64,000 nucleotides of DNA from Methylobacterium sp. E-065. GTDB lineage: Bacteria; Pseudomonadota; Alphaproteobacteria; Rhizobiales; Beijerinckiaceae. The stretch's first letter is position 1, and every line of letters starts with the position of its first letter. Positions 35,172 to 45,159 of this stretch are shown here, piece after piece. The notes below the pieces were generated by a model. The model was not told where the DNA came from, made no database searches, and saw only the letters and a list, made by a program, of their open reading frames with translations. The stretch covers positions 62,001 to 126,000 of the forward strand of contig NZ_JAKSYD010000188.1 in NCBI RefSeq assembly GCF_022829605.1, written 5' to 3'. Position numbers and translations under genes: made by a program.

Positions 35172-37826
35172 ATGTCGGATAGCACCACGCACGCTCAGAC
35201 GAGCGACGGGTCAGACAATACCGTGAAGGCCGATTTTTGGAACAAAGCAAGAACCGGAGCCTTCCGTGGCGGCGCGAGCGGCTTCCTCTACGGTCTCGGC
35301 GACGACGGCGTCCCGACGCAGGCCCTGATCAACGGGGCGCACATCACCAACGCCTCGCAGAAGGCCCCGTACGGAACCCAGCACCCGTCGGGCGATGTCC
35401 TGGAAGTCGAGAAGAGCTTCTTCGCCGGTTACGGCAAGGACATGTGCATCTACATTCAGGACTATTACCCGGACTGGGCCTACAACGGCGGCGTGCGCCC
35501 CGGCGATACCCGGACCTACAACCTGAAGGACGGGACATTCGCGGAGACTGCGAACGGAGTCTGGGACTATCTCGAAGTCATCGAGTTCGTGACCGAAGCG
35601 GTCGCCACCCAGTCGGCTCGTCCCGAGCGCTACGTCTTCGTTCCGTTCAACGAGCCCGATGGCGGGAACTGGTACGCGAACTGGTCCAAGATGAAGCAGC
35701 AGTTCCTGGACGACTGGAAGGCGGCCTACGACAAGATCCAGGCCGTCTGGGCTCGCCACGGACTCGGCCATGCGCGGATCGGCGGCCCCGCCCACACGCA
35801 GTGGCGCAAGGACCAGTCGACCGACCTGCTGACCTTCGCGCGCGACAACAAGTGTCTTCCAGATGTCTTCATCTGGCACGAGCTGGGGGTCGACAATCTG
35901 AAGACTTATCCGATTCACTATCAGGAGTATCGCGCTGTCGAGACTTCGCTCGGCATTTCGCCGATCGCGATCAACATCACCGAATACGGCATGCTGCGGG
36001 ACATGAGCGTTCCGGGCCAGCTCATCCAGTGGATGTCCCTGTTCGAGCAGACGAAGATCGATGCTCAGGCCGCCTACTGGAACTATGCCGGCAATCTGTC
36101 CGACAACACCGCGCGGCCGGCGGGAGCCAACGGCGGTTGGTGGATGTTCAAGTGGTATGGCGATCTCGACGGGAGCGAGACCGTTCAGATGACGACGCCG
36201 TCCGCCAAGACGGCCGACATGCTTCGGGCGATCGGTGCCATCGATACGGACAACCGGCGAGCCACGATCCTGTGGGGCGGCCAGGATGGCGATGTCGCGC
36301 TGGCTGTCACGGGGCTGGATACGGCCCTGTTCGGAACCAGCGTGGACATCGAGGTCAGGCAGGTCGTGCATTGCGGCACGGAAGGACTCTCGGAAACCCC
36401 GCGGGTCATCCAGGCCGCGCGGAAGATCGACCTCACGAATGGCGGTTTCAGCCTCACCGTTCCGGGCTGCGACCGGTATTCCGGCTATCAGATCCTGATC
36501 ACGCCGGCCCAACTGCGTGATGTGGTCCAGTCGTTCTCCTCACAGACGTGGCTGATCTCGGCCGAGGCGGAAAACCTCTCCATCACGAACGCCAAGGTCT
36601 TCTCGCATAGCCCCACCGCGTCCAATGGCTGGCAGTTCCTGGCGTCCGGCGGCCGCGATGTCGGCCAGTTCAACGATCCCGGATCGCGGCTCGATTGGAA
36701 GGTCACCGTTCCGAAGGACGGATTGTATCGCCTTCAGGTGATCGGATCGACACCCGGAACGCCCGGGCGGCATGCCCTGTTCGTGGATGGAGAAGATCAG
36801 GGGCTCATTCAATACGCGGCGGATCTTTCTTTGACGACCACGGATCGGTGGAATTACCGGGGCAGCGCCGAGCGGTCCGTCGTGCTGACAGCCGGTGAGC
36901 ATACGCTGTCCATCCGGGCGAGTTCCGACGGGGTCTCGAAGCTGCCCGGGTCCGACATAACCCTGGACAAGTTGTTCCTCAAATACCTCGGCGATGGCGA
37001 GGTCACCGAATACCCGTCGACCACCTTCCGCTTGAGTGGCGGATCGAAACTGGACTGGGGGATCGATGACGCGGGCTACGCGGTGCTTCCGGATCAAGGG
37101 GCGGCCCATCTCTACGTGACGGCGATCGAGCGCGGCTATTACGATGTGGTGCTCGCGTGGTCCTCGTCCGGGCCGGCGGCAATCACGCTGTCCCTGAACG
37201 GGCGTGATCTGCCGATTCCCTCTGCCGACCAGGCCGGCCGCTGGCAGAGCGGGCTGACCGTTCATCTCACGGAGGGGATCAACGAGATCGTTCTCACGTC
37301 ATCTGCCGAGCTGCGCGTTCAAACGCTCACGACCAAGAGAAACTCCGGGGCGGATGCGAACGCCTATCGGGTCTCCGCCGAGAAGGCGCAGGTGCTGGGC
37401 TCCGCGAAGTTCGTGACCGTCAAGCAGTCCGACGGCTCCAACGTGTCCGGCAGCGGCTACGTGACCGGTCTCGGTGGCGGGGCGGCCAACGCGCTTCAGA
37501 TCAGCCGGCCCGCTTCGGTCGGATCGGGCGATTACGATGTCACGATCGTGTATTCGAATGCACAGGTTGCCGGCAAGCATGAGTACAATCCGCAGGTCGT
37601 GGATCTGAAGATCTCCATCTCGGAAGCCGATGATCTCGTCGGATCGACGCGCTTGAGGTACACGTATAGCTGGGTGAGCTTCTGGCAGAAGACCCTGCCG
37701 GTCACGCTGAAGACGAACGACACGCCCTTGACGATTTTCAGCCCTGGCGATGTCGGGCCGTACATCGATGCGGTCGTGCTTGCCCCCGTGCAGCCAACGC
37801 GGTCTTTCACGTCTCCGATTGTGTGA
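35172..37826 (+). CDS. Large modular glycoside hydrolase (clan A/GH39-like) with C-terminal CBM-like regions
   Basis: 884 residues; ATG at 35172 follows GGAGG. The first 380 or so residues look like a (beta/alpha)8 clan-A hydrolase: acid/base Glu in VPFNEPDGGNWY near residue 160 and nucleophile Glu in NITEYGM near 271. About 460-620 is a beta-rich carbohydrate-binding-like module (AEAENLSITNAKVF, LDWKVTVPKDGLYRLQVIGS, ITLDKLFLKYLGDG); 730-884 is a second, CBM35/6-like module. No Sec signal peptide is visible: the start MSDSTTHAQTSDGSDN is hydrophilic. Substrate unknown. The nearby GH4 and ABC importer suggest it trims a galactose- or xylose-containing polymer. Confidence 0.72.
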   Translation: MSDSTTHAQTSDGSDNTVKADFWNKARTGAFRGGASGFLYGLGDDGVPTQALINGAHITNASQKAPYGTQHPSGDVLEVEKSFFAGYGKDMCIYIQDYYPDWAYNGGVRPGDTRTYNLKDGTFAETANGVWDYLEVIEFVTEAVATQSARPERYVFVPFNEPDGGNWYANWSKMKQQFLDDWKAAYDKIQAVWARHGLGHARIGGPAHTQWRKDQSTDLLTFARDNKCLPDVFIWHELGVDNLKTYPIHYQEYRAVETSLGISPIAINITEYGMLRDMSVPGQLIQWMSLFEQTKIDAQAAYWNYAGNLSDNTARPAGANGGWWMFKWYGDLDGSETVQMTTPSAKTADMLRAIGAIDTDNRRATILWGGQDGDVALAVTGLDTALFGTSVDIEVRQVVHCGTEGLSETPRVIQAARKIDLTNGGFSLTVPGCDRYSGYQILITPAQLRDVVQSFSSQTWLISAEAENLSITNAKVFSHSPTASNGWQFLASGGRDVGQFNDPGSRLDWKVTVPKDGLYRLQVIGSTPGTPGRHALFVDGEDQGLIQYAADLSLTTTDRWNYRGSAERSVVLTAGEHTLSIRASSDGVSKLPGSDITLDKLFLKYLGDGEVTEYPSTTFRLSGGSKLDWGIDDAGYAVLPDQGAAHLYVTAIERGYYDVVLAWSSSGPAAITLSLNGRDLPIPSADQAGRWQSGLTVHLTEGINEIVLTSSAELRVQTLTTKRNSGADANAYRVSAEKAQVLGSAKFVTVKQSDGSNVSGSGYVTGLGGGAANALQISRPASVGSGDYDVTIVYSNAQVAGKHEYNPQVVDLKISISEADDLVGSTRLRYTYSWVSFWQKTLPVTLKTNDTPLTIFSPGDVGPYIDAVVLAPVQPTRSFTSPIV

Positions 37827-37831
37827 GGTGA

Positions 37832-37857
37832 GGGCGCCGTCACTCTGCACGGCGCCC
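37832..37857 (+). terminator. Hairpin at the end of the sugar-use island
   Basis: GGGCGCCG at 37832-37839 and CGGCGCCC at 37850-37857 form a perfect eight-base stem with a ten-base loop six bases after the hydrolase stop. No U tract follows. Confidence 0.5.
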
Positions 37858-38075
37858 ATGGGGCGTCGGCCTTTCTGAAGGAGGTTTCGACGCGCCGCCT
37901 TCCGTGACGAAGGCTCATCGCGTGGGCCGGCCCTCTCCGAATGGGGGAACCGGCTCGCCCCGAGCAGCCGGCATGCATTCTTGACCCGGACGAAGCGGCG
38001 CTGCAGATCGGGGCGGCGGCAGGCCGGGCCGCCAGGGGCCGTACTTGAGGGACCGGGTCGCGTGGTGACCGCGTC

Positions 38076-39494
38076 GTGATTGACCTGATCGGCCTCTTCT
38101 CCCTGCGCCGCCGCTCCATCGCGGTGCGGCTCGCCGTCTCGGCCTTCCTGTCGAGCTCCGCGATCCTGCTGATCGCTGCCTGGATCCTCACGACCCTCTA
38201 CCGCGAGAACACCGAGCGCGCCTTCGACAGCCGTCTGCTCGTCTTCACCAACAACCTCGCCACCGATCTCGTCTCGCCGAACGATCCCGAGAGCCGGACC
38301 TTCTCGCTGGGCGATCCGCGCTTCGATCTGCCCCTGTCGGGCTGGTACTGGCAGGTCGGCAAGCCCGATGCGAAGCCCCGGGACGTGCGCACCTCCCGCT
38401 CGCTGGTCGGCGTGCCGCTGCCGCCCGCCACCGATTCCGAGGGCAAGATCGGGGTCGGGCAGATCCGCCAGGGCTACGGCCGGGCGCAGGACGGGCGCCT
38501 CCTGCGCATCATGGAGCGGGACGTCGATCTCGGCGAGGAGGGCCGCTACACGGTCCGGGTCGCCGGGCCGGCGGACGAGATCGTCAACGATGTCGACCGC
38601 TTCCGCAATTCGCTGACCATCACGTTCGGCCTGCTCGGCCTGTCGCTGGCGCTCACCACCCTGCTGCAGATCCGGTTCGGCCTTGCACCCTTGAAGAAGA
38701 TGCGCGCGGCTTTGGGCGCCGTCCGCCGTGGCGAGGCCGACCGGATCACCGGCACCTATCCGCGCGACATCGCCCCGCTCACCGGCGAGGTGAACCTGCT
38801 GATCGAGACCAACCGCGAAATCCTGGAGCGCGCCCGCACGCAGGTCGGCAACCTTGCCCACGCCCTCAAGACGCCGCTCTCGATCATCGTCAACGAGGTC
38901 GGCGCCTCGGACGCACCGGAGGAACTGGCCCAGAAGATCCGCGAGCAGGCGGCGGTGATGCGCGATCAGGTGAACTACCACCTCGACCGGGCGCGGGCCG
39001 CCGCGCTCGCCGGCACGCTCGGTACCTCGACGGAGGTCGAGCCGGCGCTGGCCGGCCTCGTGCGCACCTTCGGCAAGATCTATCGCGACAAGGACATCGC
39101 CTACGACGTCCACGTCCCGCCAGGCCTGCGCTTCCGAGGGGAGCGCCAGGACTTCGAGGAGATGGTCGGCAACCTTGTCGATAACGCCTCGAAATGGGCC
39201 CATGCCCGTGTGGCGATCCGGGCGGAGGCTGTGACCAAAGCCGATTATCCCCACTTGGTCGTCGCCATCGAGGATGACGGTCCCGGTCTTCCGCCGGAGG
39301 CGCGCCAGGCCGTGCTCGGCCGGGGGCGGCGGCTCGACGAATCGAAGCCCGGTTCCGGTCTCGGCCTGTCCATCGTGGCGGATCTCGCCACGCTCTATCG
39401 GGGTCGCTTCACGCTGGAGGAGGCGGCGCTCGGCGGCCTGCGGGCGGTGCTGGAGGTGCCGGGCGATGCGCCCGTGGGTGCGGCGGCGCATTGA
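38076..39494 (+). CDS. Sensor histidine kinase (PhoQ/FeuQ-like)
   Basis: 472 residues, GTG start. TM1 about 20-42, a periplasmic sensor of about 135 residues, TM2 about 178-200. Then a HAMP-like linker, a phospho-accepting His in NLAHALKTPLS near 263, and an ATPase with N box NLVDNASKWA, G1 DDGPGLPPE and G2 GSGLGLSIV. The sensor region has no recognised ligand site. Probably the partner of the response regulator at 27433; the two are split by the island. Followed by the ccm genes. Confidence 0.92.
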   Translation: MIDLIGLFSLRRRSIAVRLAVSAFLSSSAILLIAAWILTTLYRENTERAFDSRLLVFTNNLATDLVSPNDPESRTFSLGDPRFDLPLSGWYWQVGKPDAKPRDVRTSRSLVGVPLPPATDSEGKIGVGQIRQGYGRAQDGRLLRIMERDVDLGEEGRYTVRVAGPADEIVNDVDRFRNSLTITFGLLGLSLALTTLLQIRFGLAPLKKMRAALGAVRRGEADRITGTYPRDIAPLTGEVNLLIETNREILERARTQVGNLAHALKTPLSIIVNEVGASDAPEELAQKIREQAAVMRDQVNYHLDRARAAALAGTLGTSTEVEPALAGLVRTFGKIYRDKDIAYDVHVPPGLRFRGERQDFEEMVGNLVDNASKWAHARVAIRAEAVTKADYPHLVVAIEDDGPGLPPEARQAVLGRGRRLDESKPGSGLGLSIVADLATLYRGRFTLEEAALGGLRAVLEVPGDAPVGAAAH

Positions 39495-39692
39495 CGCGAT
39501 CCAGGGCACCGGATCGTGTTTCGCGGTCCGGTCCAAGTCTTCGTGCCACTGTGTCCTTTGTCTTCGCTCTTGTCTTCGCGCGGCAGTTGCGTGACACCGT
39601 GCCGCCGCCGGGGGGCGTCGTGGCGTTCCGCCGCCGGCTCCACATGGTGTGGAGAGACGTACGGGCCGGTTCGGCCCGCTGGCGAAGGTTCG

Positions 39693-41189
39693 ATGACGGC
39701 GATCTGGTTCATTCTGGCGGCCATGACCGCGGCGGCCGTCCTGGGCCTGCTCTGGCCGTTGTCGCGGCGCGCCGTCGTGCCGACTGGCGAGGCGGGTGGC
39801 ACCGCGATTGCCACCGAGACCGCCTTCTACGAGGATCAGATCGCCGAAATAGCGCGTGATCAGGAGCGCGGCCTGATCGCCCCGGAGGAGGCCGAGTCCG
39901 CCAGGGCGGAGGCGGGTCGGCGCCTGCTTCGGGCAAGCCGCGAGGTCAGGCTGGAGGCCGAGGATGCCGGCATCGTCGAGGCCGCGCGCCCGGCCGAGCC
40001 GCGCCTGCGCCGGCGTCGGGCGGCCTCGGCCTTCGCGGTCTCCACCATTCCGCTGGTGGCGCTGATCGCCTACGGCCTCTACGGCTCGCCGGAACTGCCG
40101 GCGCAGACCGAAGCCGACCGGCAGGCGACCCGCGGCGGCACCGACGAGTTGATGAAGGCCGTCGGGCAGATCGAGGCGCGGCTCGCCCGCGATCCGAATG
40201 ACGCCCGTGGCTGGGCGGTGCTCGCCCCGGTCTACATGCGCACCGGCCGTTTCGACGATGCCGCCCGCGCCTACGGCAACATCGCCCGGCTGAAGGGCGA
40301 GACCGCCGAACTCCTGGCCGATCAAGCCGAAGCCCTCACGGCGGCGGGCGACGGCACCGTCACCCCCGAAGCCAAAGCGCTGTTCGAGAAGGCGCAGGCC
40401 AAGGATCCGAATGCGCCGAAACCCCGGTTCTTTCTCGCCCGTGCCGCCGAGCAGGCGGGCGATACCGACGGGGCGATCCGCCAGCTCGCCGCCCTCGAAG
40501 CTGCCAGCGCGCCGGACGCGCCGTGGCTCGGGATCGTCCGGCAGAGCCTGGCGCGCCTCAAGGGTGAGCCTGCGCCGCCGCCCTCGGTGCCGCAGGCGGC
40601 CCCGAAGGTCCCGGCCGAGCAGCAGGCCGCGATCCGCGGCATGGTCGACGGGCTCGATGCCCGGTTGAAGGCCGGCAGCGGCACACCGGACGAGTGGCTG
40701 CGACTGGTTCGGTCCCGGGCCGTGCTGGGTGAGCACGATCAGGCCACCGCGGCCCTGGCCCGTGCCCGGACGGCGCTCGCCGCCGATCCTCAGGGTTTGG
40801 CGCAGGTCGAGCAGGGCGCTCGTGCCATTGGTCTGGAGCCGGCGGGTGGGTCGTCGCGTTTGACCGAGCCGGCCCCGGCGCCAGCCGGACCGGCGGCCCG
40901 GGCCGAGACCGAAGCCGCGATGGCAGCCGTGCGCGCCATGCCGCAGGCGGAGCGCGACGCCGCCATTCGCGGCATGGTCGAGGGGCTCGACCGGCGCCTC
41001 GCCGCCCGGGGCGGTACGCCGGACGAGTGGATGCGCCTCGTGCGTTCCTACAGCGCGCTCGGCGAGCGCGAACAGGCGGTCAGGACCCTGGATCGCGCCC
41101 GGATGGCGCTCGCCGCCAACGGCGATGCGGTGACGCGGCTCGACGGACTCGCCCGGGAACTCGACCTGCCGCCGAAGCCCAATCCCTGA
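39693..41189 (+). CDS. ccmI: Cytochrome c biogenesis protein CcmI, with a duplicated C-terminal segment
   Basis: About 498 residues. Holds apocytochrome c for haem ligation. N-terminal TM (IWFILAAMTAAAVLGLLWPLS), a cytoplasmic coiled region (FYEDQIAEIARDQERGLI), a second TM (VSTIPLVALIAYGLYG), and periplasmic TPR-like repeats (ARGWAVLAPVYMRTGRFDDAARAYGN). A segment near AAIRGMVDGLDARLKAGSGTPDEWLRLVRS is followed, about 110 residues on, by a second copy AAIRGMVEGLDRRLAARGGTPDEWMRLVRS: an internal duplication. Start ATG 39693 after GCGAAGG. Confidence 0.93.
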   Translation: MTAIWFILAAMTAAAVLGLLWPLSRRAVVPTGEAGGTAIATETAFYEDQIAEIARDQERGLIAPEEAESARAEAGRRLLRASREVRLEAEDAGIVEAARPAEPRLRRRRAASAFAVSTIPLVALIAYGLYGSPELPAQTEADRQATRGGTDELMKAVGQIEARLARDPNDARGWAVLAPVYMRTGRFDDAARAYGNIARLKGETAELLADQAEALTAAGDGTVTPEAKALFEKAQAKDPNAPKPRFFLARAAEQAGDTDGAIRQLAALEAASAPDAPWLGIVRQSLARLKGEPAPPPSVPQAAPKVPAEQQAAIRGMVDGLDARLKAGSGTPDEWLRLVRSRAVLGEHDQATAALARARTALAADPQGLAQVEQGARAIGLEPAGGSSRLTEPAPAPAGPAARAETEAAMAAVRAMPQAERDAAIRGMVEGLDRRLAARGGTPDEWMRLVRSYSALGEREQAVRTLDRARMALAANGDAVTRLDGLARELDLPPKPNP

Positions 41190-41343
41190 GCGTGACCGTC
41201 ACGCGGCGACGGCCGTACGACAATCGGTCCTGATGCCCGCCCTTGACCGGCGCTCTCCTGAGGCCGACACCCTGAGGAGCTAGAATGAGAACGGTTCGGG
41301 GTTGGGCGGGCGACCGCCGACCGGACCGCGGGGTGGAAGTATC

Positions 41344-41856
41344 GTGACGCGTAAGAGCCGCCGCCTGATCCTGATTGCCGCCTGCGGCAGCGTGCTGGCG
41401 CTCGCGGTGGGGCTGATCCTGTTCGCCATGAGCGGCTCGATCGTGTTCTTCCGTTCGCCCACCGACATCGCGCTTCAGAGCATCGCACCAGGAACCCGCC
41501 TGCGACTCGGCGGCCTCGTGAAGGACGGTTCGCTCAAGCGCGGACCGGACCAGACGGTGGACTTCGCCGTAACCGACACGAACGCCACCATCGAGGTCCA
41601 GTATAAGGGGTTGCTGCCGGACCTGTTCCGCGAGGGGCAGGGCGTGGTCGCCGAGGGCGTCTTGGAGCCGGGCGGCCAGTTCCGCGCCGACACCGTGCTC
41701 GCCAAGCATGACGAATCCTACATGCCCCGCGAGGTGGCCGACGCGCTGAAGGCGCAGGGGCGTTGGCAGGAGGGCGGCCCGAACAAGGCGGCCCCCGCCG
41801 TCAAGTCATCCACCGCCGCGGCGGATTCGACCCTCGGCCCCCGCAGCGAGCGGTGA
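41344..41856 (+). CDS. ccmE: Haem chaperone CcmE
   Basis: 170 residues, GTG start at 41344. N-terminal anchor ([22 protein letters not shown]) and the OB-fold with the haem-binding [10 protein letters not shown], where the His binds haem covalently. Carries haem from CcmC to CcmF/CcmH. C-terminal tail is Lys/Ala/Ser-rich and flexible, as usual. Ten bases before ccmF. Confidence 0.96.
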   Translation: MTRKSRRLILIAACGSVLALAVGLILFAMSGSIVFFRSPTDIALQSIAPGTRLRLGGLVKDGSLKRGPDQTVDFAVTDTNATIEVQYKGLLPDLFREGQGVVAEGVLEPGGQFRADTVLAKHDESYMPREVADALKAQGRWQEGGPNKAAPAVKSSTAAADSTLGPRSER

Positions 41857-41866
41857 GAGAACCTGC

Positions 41867-43867
41867 ATGATCGTCGAGACCGGCCATTTCGCGCTCGCGC
41901 TCGCCCTGGCGATCTCCCTCGTCCAGATGGTGATGCCGATCTGGGCTGCCCGCTCGGGCGACCCGGCACTCCGCCAGATCGCCTCGCAGGCGGCGCTCGG
42001 CGCCTTCGCCTGCATCCTGTTCGCCTTCGCGGCGCTTACCTACGCGCACGTCACTTCGGACTTCTCGGTCCAGAACGTCGTTGAGAACTCGCACACGCAA
42101 AAGCCGCTGATTTACAAGATCTCCGGCGTCTGGGGGAACCACGAGGGCTCGATGCTCCTGTGGGTGCTGATCCTCACCCTGTTTGGCGCCTGCGTGGCGG
42201 CGGCGAAGAACTCCGTGCCGCCGCGGTTGCGAGCCAACACGCTCGGCGTGCAGGGATTGATCACCTTCGTGTTCGTGCTGTTCATCATCACGACCTCGAA
42301 CCCGTTCAGTCGCGTCATCCCGGCGCCGCTGGAGGGCAACGATCTCAACCCGCTGCTGCAGGATGTCGGGTTGGCGATCCACCCGCCACTCCTCTACATC
42401 GGCTATGTCGGCTTCTCGATCAGCTTCGCCTTCGCGGTCGCCGCGCTGATCGACGGGCGGATCGACGCCGTCTGGGCCCGCGCCGTGCGGCCCTGGACGC
42501 TCACCGCCTGGAGCTTCCTGACGCTGGGCATCGCGATGGGCTCCTACTGGGCCTATTACGAGCTTGGCTGGGGCGGCTGGTGGTTCTGGGATCCGGTCGA
42601 GAACGCCTCTCTGATGCCGTGGATCGCCGGCACGGCGCTGCTGCACTCAACCGTGGTTATGGAGAAGCGCGACGCCCTGAAGGTCTGGACGGTGCTGCTC
42701 GCGATCCTCACCTTCTCGCTCTCGCTGATCGGCACGTTCCTTGTTCGCTCGGGCGTGATCACGTCGGTCCATTCCTTCGCCACCGACCCGACCCGCGGCG
42801 TCTTCATCCTGGCGATCCTGATACTGTTCATCGGCGGCTCGTTGACGCTGTTCGCGTGGCGGGCGCCGCTGCTGCGGCAGGGTGGGCTGTTCGCACCGAT
42901 CTCCCGCGAGGGGGCGCTCGTCCTCAACAACCTGTTCCTGGTCGCGGGCTGCGCCACGGTGCTGGTCGGCACGCTCTATCCGCTGCTCCTCGAGATGCTG
43001 ACCGGCGAGAAGATCACGGTCGGGCCGCCCTTCTTCAATTCCACCTTCGTGCCGCTGGCGATCCCGCTCCTGCTGATCGTCCCGGCCGGGCAGGCTTTGG
43101 CCTGGAAGCGCGGCGACGTGCTCGCCGCCGCGCAGCGCCTGTTCGCTGCCCTGGCGCTGGCCCTAGTGGTCGGTTTCGGGGTGCTGGCCCTGACCTGGGG
43201 CGGCCCGGTGATGGCGCCGGTGGGGATCGGCCTCGGTGTCTATCTGCTGATCGGCTCGGCGCTGGAGATCGTCTCCCGTGCCCGGGGTTATGGATCGAGC
43301 CGGGCCCGCTCGCTCGGCCAGATCGGGCGCCGCGCCATCGGTCTGCCGCGCTCGGCCTGGGGCACGGCGCTGGCTCATGCCGGCGTCGGCGTGGTGGTGT
43401 TGGGTATCGCCGCGCAGGGATGGGCCGCGGAGGGGCTGGCGACCCTTAAGCCCGGTCAGAGCCTGACGACGGGGCCCTACACGGCGACCCTGGAGCGCGT
43501 CGCGCCGCGCAAGGGGCCGAACTACGAGGAGGCCGCCGCATATCTCACGATTCGGACCCGCGCCGGCGACGAGGTCGGGCAGGTGGAGACTGGCAAGCGC
43601 TTCTATCCGAGCCGCAAGATGGCGGTGACGGAATCCGGCCTGCTGACGATTGGGGTGAGCCAAGTTTATGCGAGCCTCGGCGAGATCGGCCAGGACGGCA
43701 GCGTCGGCCTGCGGCTGTACTACAAGCCGCTGGTGCTGCTGATCTGGCTCGGCGCCGTGGTGATGGCGGCGGGCGGTGGCCTCTCGCTCACGGACCGTCG
43801 GATGCGCGTCGGCGCCCCCGCCAAGGCGAAGGCGCGGCCGCTGCCCAACGCGGTGCCGGCCGAGTGA
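41867..43867 (+). CDS. ccmF: Haem lyase subunit CcmF
   Basis: 666 residues with many membrane spans. The Trp-rich haem-handling motif WGGWWFWDPVENASLMPW is intact, and the flanking conserved histidines are in the expected regions. Transfers haem from CcmE to apocytochrome c together with CcmH and CcmI. The stop overlaps the GTG start of ccmH (GTGA at 43864-43867). Confidence 0.97.
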   Translation: MIVETGHFALALALAISLVQMVMPIWAARSGDPALRQIASQAALGAFACILFAFAALTYAHVTSDFSVQNVVENSHTQKPLIYKISGVWGNHEGSMLLWVLILTLFGACVAAAKNSVPPRLRANTLGVQGLITFVFVLFIITTSNPFSRVIPAPLEGNDLNPLLQDVGLAIHPPLLYIGYVGFSISFAFAVAALIDGRIDAVWARAVRPWTLTAWSFLTLGIAMGSYWAYYELGWGGWWFWDPVENASLMPWIAGTALLHSTVVMEKRDALKVWTVLLAILTFSLSLIGTFLVRSGVITSVHSFATDPTRGVFILAILILFIGGSLTLFAWRAPLLRQGGLFAPISREGALVLNNLFLVAGCATVLVGTLYPLLLEMLTGEKITVGPPFFNSTFVPLAIPLLLIVPAGQALAWKRGDVLAAAQRLFAALALALVVGFGVLALTWGGPVMAPVGIGLGVYLLIGSALEIVSRARGYGSSRARSLGQIGRRAIGLPRSAWGTALAHAGVGVVVLGIAAQGWAAEGLATLKPGQSLTTGPYTATLERVAPRKGPNYEEAAAYLTIRTRAGDEVGQVETGKRFYPSRKMAVTESGLLTIGVSQVYASLGEIGQDGSVGLRLYYKPLVLLIWLGAVVMAAGGGLSLTDRRMRVGAPAKAKARPLPNAVPAE

Positions 43868-44406
43868 GGATGGACATGAAGGCCTCCGCGTCTCTCCCGC
43901 TCCCGATTGACGGGGCAAGTGCCCTGCGCAGCGGCAGCGAAAGCGGCATGCGGGGTCGTTTCGGCGCTGCTGTCCTCCTGCTCTCCGTGCTCCTTACCCC
44001 CGCCTACGCCGTCCAGCCCGACGAGGTGCTGAAGGATCCTGTCCTCGAGCATCGCGCGCGCGAGATCTCGGCCGAGCTGCGCTGCCTCGTCTGCCAGAAC
44101 CAGTCGATCGACGATTCCGACGCGCCGCTCGCCAAGGACCTGCGTCTGATCGTGCGCGAGCGCTTGGAGAAGGGCGACAGCGACAAGTCGGTGCTCGACT
44201 ACGTCGTGGCGCGCTACGGCGAGTTCGTGCTGCTGCGCCCGGTCTTCGCCCCGCACACCCTGCTGTTGTGGCTGACGCCCGTGCTTGCCGTGCTGCTCGG
44301 CGGATTCGGCATCTGGCGCCTCGCGCGCCGCCGAGTGCCGGCGACCGGTCGAAGCTTGTCGGCCGCCGAGGAGGCGGAGGTCGCCGCGCTCCTGAGACGG
44401 GAGTAA
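43864..44406 (+). CDS. ccmH: Cytochrome c biogenesis protein CcmH (thiol reductant)
   Basis: 180 residues from GTG 43864; ATG 43870 is an alternative. A signal-like segment AAVLLLSVLLTPAYA, the redox LRCLVCQNQSI (CxxC), and a C-terminal anchor LLLWLTPVLAVLLGGFGIWRL. Keeps apocytochrome cysteines reduced for haem attachment. The N-terminal extension before the signal (about 28 residues) is longer than usual, so the true start may be the ATG at 43948 (SGM). Confidence 0.93.
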   Translation: MRMDMKASASLPLPIDGASALRSGSESGMRGRFGAAVLLLSVLLTPAYAVQPDEVLKDPVLEHRAREISAELRCLVCQNQSIDDSDAPLAKDLRLIVRERLEKGDSDKSVLDYVVARYGEFVLLRPVFAPHTLLLWLTPVLAVLLGGFGIWRLARRRVPATGRSLSAAEEAEVAALLRRE

Positions 44407-44502
44407 TATCCAGGCCGCCGCGATTCGCTCGTTCGGCTCGGCACGAGTCTTGGATCGGGCATCGTGGGCCGCGTGTTCGGCGGCGTGCCCGGGGGCAGGA
44501 CG

Positions 44503-45159
44503 ATGACGGCCGCTACGCTCACCATCTCAAGCCGCAACTATTCCTCGTGGTCCCTGCGGGGCTGGCTGATCTGCCGGATGTCGGGTCTCGATTTCGAGAC
44601 GGAGGTCCTGTCCGGCACCGATGCCGGCAGCCGGGCCGAGCTGCTCCATCTGTCGCCCTCGTTCCTCGTGCCGCGTCTGCGCCACGGCGACGTAGTGGTC
44701 TGGGATACGCTCGCCATCGCGGAATATCTCGCCGAGACGTTTCCGGAGGCCGGCTTTCTGCCGGGCAACATCGCGGAGCGTGCCCATTGCCGCTCGATCG
44801 CCGGTGAGATGCATTCCGGTTTCGTGAATCTGCGCTCGGCGCTGCCAATGAACCTCCGCGCTTTCCATCCCGCCTTCCGCGTATTCAACGGCGCGAAGGC
44901 CGATATCGAGCGCATCGTCACGATTTTCGACGATTGCTTGGACCGCTATGACGGGCCCTTCCTGTTCGGGGCCAAGCCCTGCCTCGCTGACGCCCTGTAC
45001 GCACCCGTCTGCACCCGCTTCCGAACCTACGATGTCGCCCTCCCACCCCGCGCCGCCCTGTATCGCGACACGATCCTGCACTGGCCGTTGATGGTGGAAT
45101 GGGCCGAGGCCGCCGCCGACGAGCCGGATGAGATCGAAGAACTCGAAATGGAGTTCTGA
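44503..45159 (+). CDS. Glutathione S-transferase family protein
   Basis: 218 residues. Thioredoxin-like N-domain: TISSRNYSSWSLRGWLICRMSG (active-site Ser region), FLVPRLRHGDVVVWDTLAIAEYLAE with the glutathione-binding region. Helical C-domain with CLADALYAPVCTRF. Conjugates or binds glutathione; substrate unknown. Start ATG 44503 after GGGGCAGGAC. Separate from the ccm operon by about 100 bases. Confidence 0.9.
   Translation: MTAATLTISSRNYSSWSLRGWLICRMSGLDFETEVLSGTDAGSRAELLHLSPSFLVPRLRHGDVVVWDTLAIAEYLAETFPEAGFLPGNIAERAHCRSIAGEMHSGFVNLRSALPMNLRAFHPAFRVFNGAKADIERIVTIFDDCLDRYDGPFLFGAKPCLADALYAPVCTRFRTYDVALPPRAALYRDTILHWPLMVEWAEAAADEPDEIEELEMEF

Noticed and set aside
37299-40736. Long minus-strand open frame opposite the hydrolase, kinase and ccmI genes
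   Set aside because: Spans three genes with strong plus-strand motifs; its composition is that of an antisense shadow.
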